Part shown: one piece after another, positions 9,301 through 18,591 of the stretch | Layout of the letters: each line of letters starts with the position of its first letter | Numbering within the stretch: position 1 is the stretch's first letter | NCBI RefSeq assembly: GCF_900099995.1 | Contig: NZ_FNCZ01000011.1 | Span: 62,001 to 126,000 of the forward strand | Source: Winogradskyella thalassocola | GTDB taxonomy: Bacteria; Bacteroidota; Bacteroidia; Flavobacteriales; Flavobacteriaceae | Reading direction: 5' to 3' | DNA length: 64,000 bases | The notes under the pieces: generated by a model | Told to the model about the DNA's origin: nothing | What the model saw: the letters and a program-made list of their open reading frames with translations, nothing else | Databases searched by the model: none | Program-made: the position numbers and the translations under genes

Positions 9301-9941
9301 TCATCATTAACTGAAGCAGATAAAACATCATGATCTCCATCTCCATCGATATCCACGATATCAATAGCATAAATATTCTCTGTAAGTAATGTAATATCTT
9401 TAATAGAACTAAAAATTGCCTGTCCACCTATATTTTCATACCAACCTATTTTACTATCACCAGCACTAGCAACTACAAGGTCCTGATCTCCATCACCATC
9501 GAGATCTGCAGATTTAACACTAACAGGATAATTAATGTTAGTATCTATCATGATTGCAGAACTAAAATTACCATTACCATCTAAATTCCTGTACCATGTT
9601 AGTCGGTCTGCAGAACCAGAAACAGCCACAACATCAATATCTCCATTACCATCCATATCTGTAACTTCAATAGCTAATACATCTATGGCAGACGTTGTTA
9701 AGAACCGCAACCTGAATGTTCCTTGTCCGTCAATATTTTCATGTATTGTAATAGTGTCATCTGAAGTAGAAGCTGAAACAATATCCAAATCACCATCTCC
9801 ATCAATATCTGCAGAGAGCGCCATTTTAGCACCAATTGGAGCATAAGTATCGCTAGAAATTAAATGATCTTGAAACCCAATCTGCCCAAAACCAAATTGT
9901 AAGCAAAAAACTAAACTAACCGTAATGTAAGACTGTTTCAT
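6366..9941 (-). CDS. secreted FG-GAP/VCBS-repeat protein with T9SS type A sorting domain (copy 1)
   Basis: A 1191-residue protein. It has a signal peptide ending at GFGQ (about residue 20), then about fifteen tandem repeats of roughly 45-50 residues (to about 770). Each holds a D-x-DGDGD-x-D calcium-binding loop followed by a WYEN-DG-G-F strand, typical of integrin-like FG-GAP beta-propeller blades. A linker with CnaB-like and stalk-like beta domains follows (about 770-1110, including DPNDITVLEG; I recall this region as DUF7619). The C-terminal 75 residues (VFPNPG...KKFIKN) are a Por-type sorting domain. It is likely exported by type IX secretion and surface-attached or released. Ligand unknown. 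It is a paralogue of the gene at 10220-13744. Confidence 0.92.
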   Translation of the reverse strand: MKQSYITVSLVFCLQFGFGQIGFQDHLISSDTYAPIGAKMALSADIDGDGDLDIVSASTSDDTITIHENIDGQGTFRLRFLTTSAIDVLAIEVTDMDGNGDIDVVAVSGSADRLTWYRNLDGNGNFSSAIMIDTNINYPVSVKSADLDGDGDQDLVVASAGDSKIGWYENIGGQAIFSSIKDITLLTENIYAIDIVDIDGDGDHDVLSASVNDDKIAWYENLDGLGNFGSQQIIENLDRANAISSGDLDGDGDIDVVSGSGAFGADKTISWYKNTDGIGTFGLPQIIVSSTASYGGSIEVVDLDGDTDLDLLIFSPSDSTMFWRENTNGLGDFSVEHIITTSTIFRHVSADDMDNDGDIDILATSSTEQKIEWYENNDGFGNFNSGINTNDFPESPEAVYVADMDGDGDNDILATSKGDKELVWFKNLDGQGYFSAQIVITDDPGIVAYAYQNNIIAVDIDGDGDLDVANMAQTRLAWYENDDGLGTSFTQHIIEDVVVGGTTITGSDLDGDGDIDLLVSKRNDESISDTLWYENTDGNGTFIAQNIIRSSSEYTAVFSSAYDFDNDGDMDALLVNENERKLSMYKNLDGQGSFGPEILINDEGGAYQAAYGGDIDLDGDLDILLSQGQGIFWLENLDGLGGFGPPITVTDIYAQYGDTCYLADLDNDGDLDVVMARSGPNNRVAWYENIDGLGTFGVQQIISEQSSNSRALHFGDIDGDGDLDPVSASWYDGNIIWHENLGIVRNQIRGYVRLKPSEEACDISSYPFANMMVVSTSGSETVANFTSHTGLYQLFPNEGGYETSVTSQLPTYYESNPNSYTSNFTGIGYLDIVDFCIEPIANKNDLNISVYPSTNEPRPGFDTSYRLVYRNIGTTQLSGSVSFEFDNSKLNFLNASETIASQTTNILTFDFTDLNPFETRTIDLSFNVFPPPTTNIDDELVAIATVNPVSGDETEGDNVFTLEQTVIGSYDPNDITVLEGDEISIEEANKYLHYLIRFQNTGTASAIKVRVEHVLDDKLDWTTMQLESLSHTGRVEIVNETNVSFIFNSIYLPDSTTDEPNSHGYIAFKIKPKSDVAIGDVISGIADIFFDFNPAIITNTVNTEIVAPLSVNEFNVQSIQVFPNPGQNVLKVVSNQVIDKLTIIDINGRVLNSIDISNLEYSLDISSFLEGVYFIKVDSGDTESTKKFIKN

Positions 9942-9965
9942 ATATCTAAAACTATAATCCGTAAA

Positions 9966-10118
9966 TTAACTCTTATTATATCTATTCGCAAAATCCAATA
10001 CACGTTTTTAGTTATAATACACATTCCCTTTCCCAATAAATACAACATGTCCACCATATTTTGGCATTTCTAAAAACAGATTTTGATTTTTGCTTTGATG
10101 CTTTAACAGGATAACATT
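9966..10118 (-). pseudogene. remnant of the 3' end of an alpha/beta hydrolase gene
   Basis: Read on the minus strand, this stretch encodes CYPVK, then after a one-base insertion LFLEMPKYGGHV-FIGKGNVYYN, an in-frame TAA, and KRVLDFANRYNKS followed by TAA at 9966. It aligns with the last 50 or so residues of the intact hydrolase at 13771-14739 (CYPVKEAKQ...LEMPKYGGHVGFIGRGNVYYNEQRALEF). The distance from its stop to the FG-GAP start (24 bases) closely matches the intact copy (26 bases). The frameshift and nonsense codon show it is decaying. Homology stops near 10118, which marks the duplication junction. Confidence 0.85.
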
Positions 10119-10124
10119 ATCCCA

Positions 10125-10167
10125 TAAAAAAGCCTTTCAAAATTTAATTTTGAAAGGCTTTCTTTTT
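10125..10167 (-). terminator. intrinsic terminator downstream of FG-GAP protein 2
   Basis: AAAGCCTTTCAA (10129-10140) pairs with TTGAAAGGCTTT (10150-10161) around a 9-base loop, giving a 12-bp stem with A/T tracts on both sides. It follows the FG-GAP copy 2 gene on the minus strand after about 50 bases. It is nearly identical to the terminator at 6307-6344, with C-G pairs exchanged within the stem, so the stem is conserved. Confidence 0.75.
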
Positions 10168-10219
10168 AAGTATGAAATTCTTCGACGCCGAATATATTTG
10201 GAATGCTCTTAATACTTAT

Positions 10220-13200
10220 TTAATTTTTTATAAACTTCTTAGTCGATTTTGATTCTCCAAATTGAATTTCCAAGAAATAAACTCCTTTGGTTAGGTTTGA
10301 AACATCTAAATCGTAGTTTAAATTAGATAGCTTAATTTCTTTCAATAGTCTACCATTAATATCAATAATAGTAAGCTTATCAATAATTTGATTAGATGTA
10401 ATTTCTAATTTATTTTTTACAGGATTTGGAAACACCTGAATAGCTTGTGCATTAAACTGATCTACACTTAAAGATTCTACAATTTCCGTACTTACTGTAT
10501 TTGTTATTATTGCAGGATTAAAATCGAAGAATATATCTGCTGTTCCACTTATGATGTCTCCAACTTCTACATCACTTTTAGGCTTTATTTTGTAAGCGAT
10601 GTAACCGTGAGAATTAGGTTCATCATTTGTACTGTCTGCTAAGTTGATATTATTGAATATAAAACTCACATCAGTTTCGTTAAAAATTTCTACACGACCT
10701 GTATGACTTAAACTTTCTAACTGCATAGTGGTCCAATCTAATTTATCATCTAGGACATTTTCTACTCTTACATTGATAGCGCTCGCTGTACCTGTATTTT
10801 GAAAACGGATTAAATAATGTAAATATTTGTCTGCTTCTTCAATAGTTATTTCTTCCCCTTCTAAAACTGTGATGTCGTTGGGATCGTAAGAACCAATAAC
10901 GGTTTGCTCTAAAGTGAATACATTATCCTCTTCGGTTTCGTCACCTGAAACAGGGTTTATGGTTGCCGTTGCCACAAGCTCATCATCTATGTTGGTGATT
11001 GGTGGAGCAAAAACGTTGAACTCTAAATCTATGGTTCTTGTTTCAAAAGGATTTAAGTCTGTAAAATCAAAAGTTAGTGTATTTGTTGTTTGTGATGCTA
11101 TAGTTTCATTTGCACTTAGGAAATTTAATTTTGAATCATCAAACTCAAAAGTTACTGAACCGCTTAGTTGTATTGTTCCAACGTTTTTATATACTATTTG
11201 ATAAGTTGTATCAAAACCAGGTCTTGGATCATCTAGTGATGGATATATACTAACCGTTAAATCATTTAACAAAACTGTAGGTTCCGCACAAAAATCTACT
11301 ATATCTAAATCACCAAGACTTGTAAAATCTGATGTGGCTGACAGTGGACTTATATTATAAAAATCTGGTAATCCACCAATTACAGATGTCGTATAAGTAC
11401 CTTCATTTGGAAACAACCTATAAACACCATTAGAAAAGCTAAATGTCGATAAACTATTAGTCCCGTCTGTGGTTTCAATTAAAATATTACTTAATGATAA
11501 ATCGCTATCATCACATCCATTAGCATTGACATCAATTCTGATTTCTCCTCTTATTTCATTCGTAGCATTCAAATTCTCGTACCAAGTTATTTTTAAATCG
11601 TCCTCTGTAGAGGATAGAACGTCCATATTAGAATCACCATCAATATCTACAGCATAGGCGCACAATCCATCATTCGTTATTGATGTAATTAATTGTTCTT
11701 CAGCAAAGTTCCCTAATCCGTTAATATTTTCAAACCAAGCTAACTTTGTTCCAGAAATGTAAAGCACATCTTCATCACCATCCTTATCTATATCATTAGC
11801 ATGAACTTTTTTTGGTCCATCTGCATTCATAGTAATAATTTGCTCTGTACTAAAACTACCTTCACTATCTAGATTTTCAAACCAAGCTATTTTATCATCA
11901 TAAGTTGAGGCAAACAATATATCTTTATCTCCATCACCATCAATATCACTTGCATATACAGATGCAGCTCCATTAGCATCTGTTGTTAATATTTGTTCAG
12001 CACCAAAATCCCCATTGCCATTTGCATTTTCGTACCAAGCAATCTTATCATCTCCTCTAGACGCTGATATGACATCCATATCTCCGTCTCCATCTAAATC
12101 CGCAGCATAAACATCTTTTGCATCGTCTGCATTCGATGATATGGCTTGCTGAGAACCAAAATTACCATTACCATTCAGGTTTTCATACCAACCTATCCTA
12201 TCATTAAGTCTAGATGATGATAACACATCCATATCTCCATCTCCATCTATATCTATAGAGACAACCGAAGTTACTGCTTGGGCACTACTATTTATAATTT
12301 GTGCTTCTCCAAAACTACCATTACCATCTTCATTTTCGTACCAACCTATTTTACTAATTCCTGAAAAAATAATATCATTATCACCATCATTATCAATATC
12401 TGTTGCATAGACAGATTCTGGACTACTAACATTAGTGGCTACAATAATCCTTTCACTGTAACTTCCCTCTCCATCCATATTTTCATACCAAGCAATGATA
12501 TTATCTTCCCTTGTTCCTGAAATAACGTCTAAATCACTATCTCCATCAATATCAATGGCAAAAACAGATATTGCTTTAGCCGTTGCAGGAGCCATAAGTC
12601 GTTGCTCCCCAAAAATACTTTGAGCATTATCATATTTATACCATGCCATTTTATTATCGAAATGCGATGCCGACAAAACATCTACAAAGCCATCGCCATC
12701 TAAATCACCAGCACCAACATACACAGGACCATTTACTTTTGTACTAACGTTATTTTGCTCTCCAAAGTCACCTAGTCCATTTTCATTTTCGTACCACGCA
12801 ATTACAGAATTCGCTCCATTGGTTGAAGCTATTGCAATATCTTGATCACCATCATTATCAAAATCTGAACAGGTTAAATGTTGTACTGAACCCATACTTA
12901 TTTGTATTTGCTGTACCTCATTAAAAGTCCCTAAGCCATCTACATTTTTGTACCAAACCAAATAATTAGGGCCAGAATTTGAACCAGTTACAACATCTAC
13001 ATTACCATCACCATCTACATCTGTTGCATAAATAGAATAAACACTTGGTACTGTAGAAATTATTTGTTGTGCGCCAAAAGTCCCAAGACCATCTGTGTTT
13101 TCGTACCAAGCCACTTTATCATCGTAACGAGATACCGAAAACACATCCATATCATTATCATTATCTATATCAGCCGCAAAAACTGCGGATGCACCATCCA

Positions 13201-13744
13201 CGGCGATGCTAATAGTTAATTGCGGACCAAATGTACCTTGACCATCAGTGTTTTCATACCAGCTCACAATATCGCCCGATATTGAGGCCGAAATAATGTC
13301 TATATCTCCGTCTCCATCTAAGTCGGCTGGATGAAGAAAATCTGAACCATTAGTTATCACTTGCTGGAGAGTAAAATTTCCTAAACCGTCAGAATTCTTA
13401 AAAAAATTAATAGAATTATTATAACTAGCTGCCAACACATCAATATCTCCATCTCCATCAAAATCCGCTGAGCAAAGCGCTTTAAGATAACCGAGACTGT
13501 TAGAAATTATTTGTTGATCTTCAAAGGTTCCATTACCATCACTATTTTCATACCAAGCAAGTTTTTCATCTTGTGATGATATTGAAAAAATATCTAAATC
13601 GCCGTCTCCATCTATATCAGCACTATTTAAATATTGAGGTGAATGTGCAGCAGGCTCAATTATGAGATGCTCCTGAAATTCAACCTGCCCAAAACCAAAC
13701 TGCAAACAAAAAACTAAAATAATTGTTGTGTAAAACTGTTTCAT
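10220..13744 (-). CDS. secreted FG-GAP/VCBS-repeat protein with T9SS type A sorting domain (copy 2)
   Basis: A 1174-residue paralogue of the 6366-9941 protein with the same order: signal peptide ending GFGQ near residue 20, about fifteen FG-GAP/VCBS repeats with D-x-DGDGD loops to about residue 740, beta-rich stalk domains, and a C-terminal T9SS sorting domain (VFPNPVKNKLEI...KKFIKN). The region beyond about residue 850 is very similar in the two proteins, whereas the repeats diverge more. The start is 26 bases after the hydrolase stop, so it is probably cotranscribed with that gene. It is likely surface-exposed or secreted. The ligand is unknown. Confidence 0.92.
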   Translation of the reverse strand: MKQFYTTIILVFCLQFGFGQVEFQEHLIIEPAAHSPQYLNSADIDGDGDLDIFSISSQDEKLAWYENSDGNGTFEDQQIISNSLGYLKALCSADFDGDGDIDVLAASYNNSINFFKNSDGLGNFTLQQVITNGSDFLHPADLDGDGDIDIISASISGDIVSWYENTDGQGTFGPQLTISIAVDGASAVFAADIDNDNDMDVFSVSRYDDKVAWYENTDGLGTFGAQQIISTVPSVYSIYATDVDGDGNVDVVTGSNSGPNYLVWYKNVDGLGTFNEVQQIQISMGSVQHLTCSDFDNDGDQDIAIASTNGANSVIAWYENENGLGDFGEQNNVSTKVNGPVYVGAGDLDGDGFVDVLSASHFDNKMAWYKYDNAQSIFGEQRLMAPATAKAISVFAIDIDGDSDLDVISGTREDNIIAWYENMDGEGSYSERIIVATNVSSPESVYATDIDNDGDNDIIFSGISKIGWYENEDGNGSFGEAQIINSSAQAVTSVVSIDIDGDGDMDVLSSSRLNDRIGWYENLNGNGNFGSQQAISSNADDAKDVYAADLDGDGDMDVISASRGDDKIAWYENANGNGDFGAEQILTTDANGAASVYASDIDGDGDKDILFASTYDDKIAWFENLDSEGSFSTEQIITMNADGPKKVHANDIDKDGDEDVLYISGTKLAWFENINGLGNFAEEQLITSITNDGLCAYAVDIDGDSNMDVLSSTEDDLKITWYENLNATNEIRGEIRIDVNANGCDDSDLSLSNILIETTDGTNSLSTFSFSNGVYRLFPNEGTYTTSVIGGLPDFYNISPLSATSDFTSLGDLDIVDFCAEPTVLLNDLTVSIYPSLDDPRPGFDTTYQIVYKNVGTIQLSGSVTFEFDDSKLNFLSANETIASQTTNTLTFDFTDLNPFETRTIDLEFNVFAPPITNIDDELVATATINPVSGDETEEDNVFTLEQTVIGSYDPNDITVLEGEEITIEEADKYLHYLIRFQNTGTASAINVRVENVLDDKLDWTTMQLESLSHTGRVEIFNETDVSFIFNNINLADSTNDEPNSHGYIAYKIKPKSDVEVGDIISGTADIFFDFNPAIITNTVSTEIVESLSVDQFNAQAIQVFPNPVKNKLEITSNQIIDKLTIIDINGRLLKEIKLSNLNYDLDVSNLTKGVYFLEIQFGESKSTKKFIKN

Positions 13745-13770
13745 ATATCTATAAATCTCTAGTCGGAAAA

Positions 13771-14739
13771 TTAACGCTTTTTAACATTACTAACAAACTC
13801 CAAAGCACGCTGTTCATTATAATAAACATTCCCCCTCCCAATAAATCCGACATGCCCTCCATATTTAGGCATTTCTAAAAAGACATTTGAATTCTGTTTT
13901 GCTTCTTTTACTGGATAACATTCTGCAGATAAAAAAGAATCATTAAGTGCATTAATAATTAAAGACGGTACTTTAATATTTGGCAGAAATTGCAAGCAAC
14001 TAGCCTTGTCATAATAATCTAAAGCGTCTTTAAAACCATGTGCTTTTGAAGTGTAGACATCATCAAAGTCTATTAAAGTTTTAATTGAATCAAAATCTGC
14101 AACTGATATATTATTAGGGAATTGCTCTAATTTTGGTTTCAACTTATCTTTTAAATGCGCTAAGAATCGAATCGCGTAATGTTTATTTTTTAAACTTAAT
14201 AATTCTCCACAAGAACCTTTTAAATCACAAGGTGTAGACACTGCAATAACCGACTTTAGTTCCGTTGGAAGTTCCCTTCCTTCACCCACATATTTCAAAA
14301 CCATATTAGCACCTAAACTTATGCCTTTAATATAGATTTCATCATAAACTCCTTTTGACAACACATGCTTTACCGTAGCATCTAAATCCTCAGTTGCACC
14401 AGAGTGGTAACTACGAAACAAGAGATTAGGTTCACCACCACAACCTCTAAAATTAACGGCAACAGCATCGATACCATTGCTGTTAAAGTGTTTTGCTGCT
14501 CCTGTGATATAGGGTCGTTGCGCATTACCCTCTAATCCATGTAAAAGAATAATGATCTTATTCGATTTTTGTTTCGCGTAGCTCCAATCTAAATCTAAGA
14601 AGTCGGTATCTGGAAGCGGTATACGTTCTCTAGTCTGATCTACTCCATCAACTTTTCGAGCTAGTCCAGAAAAAACGGTTGACACAAAGCTTTTCTTAGC
14701 CCAGAATGGTGGTTTGTAGGTTGATTCTAATATTGGCAT
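13771..14739 (-). CDS. YheT-like alpha/beta hydrolase
   Basis: A 322-residue cytosolic alpha/beta hydrolase. It shows the oxyanion-hole motif HGLEG near residue 68, the NFRGCGG motif near 97, the nucleophile elbow GISLGAN near 140 and a late His in YGGHVGF near 297. These patterns match the YheT/ABHD1-3 branch, whose substrates are esters or lipids of uncertain nature. The gene is intact and lies just upstream of FG-GAP copy 2. A broken copy of its final 50 codons lies at 9966-10118, showing that this gene marked one edge of a tandem duplication. Assignment to the superfamily is firm; the substrate is not known. Confidence 0.9.
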   Translation of the reverse strand: MPILESTYKPPFWAKKSFVSTVFSGLARKVDGVDQTRERIPLPDTDFLDLDWSYAKQKSNKIIILLHGLEGNAQRPYITGAAKHFNSNGIDAVAVNFRGCGGEPNLLFRSYHSGATEDLDATVKHVLSKGVYDEIYIKGISLGANMVLKYVGEGRELPTELKSVIAVSTPCDLKGSCGELLSLKNKHYAIRFLAHLKDKLKPKLEQFPNNISVADFDSIKTLIDFDDVYTSKAHGFKDALDYYDKASCLQFLPNIKVPSLIINALNDSFLSAECYPVKEAKQNSNVFLEMPKYGGHVGFIGRGNVYYNEQRALEFVSNVKKR

Positions 14740-14769
14740 TCTTGTAATATTTCCTATTTATAGATTCAT

Positions 14770-14883
14770 GTCAGTTCGAGTGTTCCGACTTTTTCGTCGG
14801 GATGTATCGAGAACTTTTTAAAGCATTAATTACTAAAGACTTCTCGATACAATTCCTCATGCTTCGAAATCACTCGAAGTGAC
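14770..14883. repeat. 114-bp intergenic element with terminal inverted repeats
   Basis: GTCAGTTCGAGTG at 14770-14782 is matched by CACTCGAAGTGAC at 14871-14883 as an inverted repeat (12 of 13). Inside are a CCGAC/GTCGG hairpin (14785-14800) and a TATCGAGAA/TTCTCGATA pair. The element fills the gap between the CocE-like and YheT-like genes. It resembles the miniature palindromic repeats common in flavobacterial intergenic DNA. Confidence 0.65.
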
Positions 14884-14904
14884 CACTGCAATGTAATTGT
14901 TATA

Positions 14905-16794
14905 TTATTTAAGCACAGTAAACTCTATAGACGAATCATTAAAAACTTTATGTGTTTGCTTTTGAAAATCCGCTTCCTTGGCTTCAAATATGTTATCGAC
15001 ATACGTCTGCGGATTTGCATCAATATAAGGAAAGAACGTACTCTGAACTTGCACCTGAATCTTATGTCCTTTTTTAAACGTATGAAATACATCTTGCAAC
15101 TTTAGATTCACTTTTGTCTTTTCATTCGGCACAAAAGGCTCTGGTTTAGACATGCTGTTTCTAAAACGTCCTCTTAGGACTTCACTGCGCACCATCATGT
15201 GATAATTACTCAGTTTTAAATGATCTTGAACATCTTCTGTGTTTTCAGTATCTGCAGGAAAGACATCAATCACTTTTACAATCCAGTCTGCTGCTGTTCC
15301 TGTTGTTGAAACGTATAACTTTGTTAGAATATCTCCAGCAAGTGTAACGTCATCCTCCAAGACTTCAGTTTCAAAAGTTAATACATCTGGGCGTCTTGAG
15401 GCGAAACGCTGATCGTCTGTCATGAATTTTCTTGGAGTAAAACCAACTTTAATATCTTCCGTGTATGGCACTGGTTTTTTAGGATCACTAACAAATTCTG
15501 ACGCTCCATACATTTTATTAGGTTGTTGTGTTAAACGCTCATAAGGCTGCATGTAATAACTTTCCTTCGTTGTATTTTCTGGAGGCCAAACGTCAAAGGA
15601 TTGCCATTCTTTGGTGCCTGTATTAAAGAATTGTGCTTCAGGTAAATTAGTTTCTCCATCTGCCTCGCCTTTAAGGAAGTGATTAAAGAATTTGGTTTCA
15701 ATATTTTTCTGAAAATGATCTGATATGCTATCTCCAAAATGAATATTCCCAACAACTTGTCTTTCGCTATTTCTAGCCCAATCTCCATGACTCCAAGGTC
15801 CAAAAACAACAGTATTATAATTATCGCTATTTTCTTCAATGCCTTTATACGTATTAAAAGGCCCATATAAATCTTCAGCATCAAACAAACCACCAACAAT
15901 CATCGTCGCAGGCTTGATATCTTTTAAATGTTGAATAATCCCTCTACTCTTCCAAAACTCATCATAAGTAACATGTGTTTTTATTTGCTCCATAAACACA
16001 TTAGTGCTGTCGTAGAATTTATTCAGTTTACTTAATGGCATGTGGTCTAAGAAAAACTGATGTTGATCTTCTGTTTCCATATCTGGAAATGCATACCAAG
16101 CTTCAGTTGTTGGCTCTTGTTTCATAGCTCCAAATAAAGCAGTTGCTCTCCAATAACTCAATAAAAACGCACCATTATGAATAAAATCATCGAAAAAGAA
16201 ATCACTAATACAAGCTTGTGGAGACACCGCTTTTAAAGCCGGATGAGAATCCAATAAAGAATAGGTGGCATAAAAACCAGGATATGAAATGCCGTAAGTT
16301 CCAACATTTCCATTGTTGTTTTCAACATTATTTACCAACCATTCAATAGTATCATAAGTATCACTAGCTTCATCGATTTGAGTCCCTGTTTTATTAGGAA
16401 TATAAGCACGCATATTATCATAAACACCTTCACTATTCCAACGCCCACGCACATCTTGATACACCATAATATTACCTTCTTCCATTAGGTATTTATTTGG
16501 CCCAATTTTAGATTTGAATTCATCTTCCCCATACGGTTGGCAACTGTAAGGCGTACGCATCATTAGCATCGGATAAGTCTTAGACGCATCTTTTGGCGAA
16601 TAAATAGTGGTATGCAACTTAATTCCATCACGCATCGCTATCACCACCTCTTTCTTTGTATAATGGTCTTGTGGATTGTAAACCGTATCAACTGCAAGTT
16701 CCGAAACCTCTTTAACAGAAGATGTTTCAGTGGGTTTACAACTTGAAAGGGTTATAAAAATTAATAGGAAAAGCGTAATTCTTTGGAATATCAT
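14905..16794 (-). CDS. CocE/NonD family hydrolase (X-Pro dipeptidyl-peptidase type), lipoprotein
   Basis: A 629-residue hydrolase with a lipoprotein signal (LLIFITLSSC, Cys19), so it probably acts from the membrane in the periplasm or envelope. The catalytic part shows MRDGIKLHTTIY near residue 52, the nucleophile motif GTYGISYPGF near 164 and FGPWSHGDW near 330. The C-terminal 250 residues are the jelly-roll domain of the CocE/X-Pro dipeptidyl-peptidase C family. Members cleave acyl-proline dipeptides, cocaine or alpha-amino acid esters; here a peptidase or acylase role is only inferred. Length is usual for the family. A structured repeat lies downstream of the gene. Confidence 0.9.
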   Translation of the reverse strand: MIFQRITLFLLIFITLSSCKPTETSSVKEVSELAVDTVYNPQDHYTKKEVVIAMRDGIKLHTTIYSPKDASKTYPMLMMRTPYSCQPYGEDEFKSKIGPNKYLMEEGNIMVYQDVRGRWNSEGVYDNMRAYIPNKTGTQIDEASDTYDTIEWLVNNVENNNGNVGTYGISYPGFYATYSLLDSHPALKAVSPQACISDFFFDDFIHNGAFLLSYWRATALFGAMKQEPTTEAWYAFPDMETEDQHQFFLDHMPLSKLNKFYDSTNVFMEQIKTHVTYDEFWKSRGIIQHLKDIKPATMIVGGLFDAEDLYGPFNTYKGIEENSDNYNTVVFGPWSHGDWARNSERQVVGNIHFGDSISDHFQKNIETKFFNHFLKGEADGETNLPEAQFFNTGTKEWQSFDVWPPENTTKESYYMQPYERLTQQPNKMYGASEFVSDPKKPVPYTEDIKVGFTPRKFMTDDQRFASRRPDVLTFETEVLEDDVTLAGDILTKLYVSTTGTAADWIVKVIDVFPADTENTEDVQDHLKLSNYHMMVRSEVLRGRFRNSMSKPEPFVPNEKTKVNLKLQDVFHTFKKGHKIQVQVQSTFFPYIDANPQTYVDNIFEAKEADFQKQTHKVFNDSSIEFTVLK

Positions 16795-16842
16795 TGTAGT
16801 TAAATTTTGAAAAGTTTAAAGATAAGCAGTTAAAATTTTATA

Positions 16843-16869
16843 CCTACAAGGTTTTTAAAACCTCGCAGG
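16843..16869 (-). repeat. CCTGC-type hairpin repeat downstream of adenine deaminase
   Basis: CCTACAAGGTTTT and AAAACCTCGCAGG form a 13-position imperfect inverted repeat. The two non-Watson-Crick positions become G-U wobbles only in the minus-strand RNA, the direction in which the flanking genes are transcribed. It sits 13 bases past the adenine deaminase stop, so it could also end its transcript. Confidence 0.55.
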
Positions 16870-16881
16870 ATAGATTGGATT

Positions 16882-18504
16882 TTAAGCGACTTCAACTGAA
16901 GTAAACTCGAACTTTCCTCCATCAAAAAGTCCTTTATCACTTAATTTTAATGCCGGAATCACCAATAAGGCCATAAACGATAAACTCATATAAGGTGCAT
17001 GAAGCTTGCTTCCTAATTGTTTAGCCATTTTATCTAATTCGGAATATTGCTTTCCTATAACGTCAGCACTTTTATCACTCATAATCCCTGCTACAGGAAG
17101 TGCTACTACTTTTTCTTCTGAATCTGAAACTGCACAAATACCACCTTCATTTTCTATTAATAAGTTCACTGCTTTACAAATAGCCTCATCCGAAACACCA
17201 ACAGCAATAATATTGTGTGAATCGTGACCAACAGAACTCGCAATGGCTCCTTCTTTTAGTCCATAGTTTTTAATGAATGCAATAGCTGGTGTATCATTTT
17301 GATAACGATTAACAACAACCATTTTTAATACATCTGTTTCTATATTAGACACTAGATTTCCATCCTCAATCGTTGAATCTTCAATAATTTCATTCGTTAC
17401 TAATTCACCATCCAAACATTCAATTACTCTAATTTGTTTTGAATTTGATTCGAATCTAAAATCTGAAACTTGTTTTTTATCTGTGTTAAAATTGTTTAAA
17501 TTTTCAAATTCAACATGTTTAATTTTTGACACTCCATTATCGGAAACCAATTCTCCATTAATATACGTTTGAAGCGTTTTAAAATCTTTTAAATCTTCTA
17601 CAACAATACAATCGGCATCGTCACCAACATTCAATAAGCCAACATCTAAATTGTAGTGTTTTACAGGATTCACACAAGCAGCTTGTAATACTTTAAAGAC
17701 ATCAATATCTTTTGCAACGGCTCTTGCACAAACTTCATTTATATGTCCTAATAATAAATCATCTGGATGCTTATCATCACTACAAAACATCATATTTTCA
17801 TAATGTTCGTCTAATAAATCTATAAGCGCATTAAAGTTTTTAGCAGCACTACCCTCTCTAATAATCACTTTCATGCCTTTTTGAAGTTTTTCTAAACCTT
17901 CATCATAAGTGAAACATTCATGGTCTGTAGAAATACCAGCCGAAATATATTTGGTTAAATCATCACCTCGTAATCCTGGCGCATGACCATCAACCGGTTT
18001 ATTGTAATGTTTTGCCCATTCGATTTTCTTAAGCACTTCAGCATCATCATAAATGACTCCGGGATAATTCATCATTTCAGCCAAATACTTAATATCAGGA
18101 TTCGCCATTAAGGTTTTAATATCATCCGAATCAATCACTGCTCCTGCAGATTCAAAACTCGTGGCTGGCACACAAGAAGGTGCTCCGAAATTGAATTTAA
18201 AAGGGGTTTTCTTTCCGTTTTCAATCATGAATTCCACACCCCTTACCCCGAGTACATTGGCAATTTCATGTGGGTCGGAAACGGTAGAAACGGTTCCGTG
18301 ATTTACTGCAATCTTTGCAAATTCACTTGGCACTAACATTGAGCTTTCAATATGAATATGTGCATCTACAAAACCTGGTAAAATGAAATGATTTTCTTCA
18401 CAATCCTTTTCTATGATAGATTCTATTTTACCATTTTTAATAGTCACTTCGCCTTTGTAGATGCTTCGATTCTGAATATCTACGATGTTTCCTTTTATTA
18501 TCAA
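16882..18504 (-). CDS. ade: adenine deaminase
   Basis: A 540-residue amidohydrolase converting adenine to hypoxanthine and ammonia in purine salvage. Visible motifs are the metal-binding [13 protein letters not shown] near residues 44-57, [11 protein letters not shown] near 76-86, DGHAPG near 172-177 and the late [13 protein letters not shown] and MAGIMS-like region of the adenine deaminase C-terminal domain. Length is within the family range. The start is a TTG at 18504, since the N-terminal sequence [10 protein letters not shown] aligns with the usual beginning of the family and no ATG lies nearby. It is transcribed with the same polarity as its neighbours but is separated from them by structured spacers. 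Confidence 0.94.
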   Translation of the reverse strand: MIIKGNIVDIQNRSIYKGEVTIKNGKIESIIEKDCEENHFILPGFVDAHIHIESSMLVPSEFAKIAVNHGTVSTVSDPHEIANVLGVRGVEFMIENGKKTPFKFNFGAPSCVPATSFESAGAVIDSDDIKTLMANPDIKYLAEMMNYPGVIYDDAEVLKKIEWAKHYNKPVDGHAPGLRGDDLTKYISAGISTDHECFTYDEGLEKLQKGMKVIIREGSAAKNFNALIDLLDEHYENMMFCSDDKHPDDLLLGHINEVCARAVAKDIDVFKVLQAACVNPVKHYNLDVGLLNVGDDADCIVVEDLKDFKTLQTYINGELVSDNGVSKIKHVEFENLNNFNTDKKQVSDFRFESNSKQIRVIECLDGELVTNEIIEDSTIEDGNLVSNIETDVLKMVVVNRYQNDTPAIAFIKNYGLKEGAIASSVGHDSHNIIAVGVSDEAICKAVNLLIENEGGICAVSDSEEKVVALPVAGIMSDKSADVIGKQYSELDKMAKQLGSKLHAPYMSLSFMALLVIPALKLSDKGLFDGGKFEFTSVEVA

Positions 18505-18591
18505 ATTGTCTGTTTTATTTTATTATAAAATCACTTAAAGCTCAAAAACACAACCCACTTAAATAATTAATTGTGAATTATTTACATTAAT

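Noticed and set aside
6366..13744. DNA-level repetitiveness considered as CRISPR or satellite
   Set aside because: The repeats are codons of FG-GAP/VCBS protein repeats within intact open frames.
14750..14900. Possible small RNA in the gap with inverted repeats
   Set aside because: Symmetric terminal repeats fit a dispersed element better; no promoter or terminator pair specific to an RNA gene was seen.
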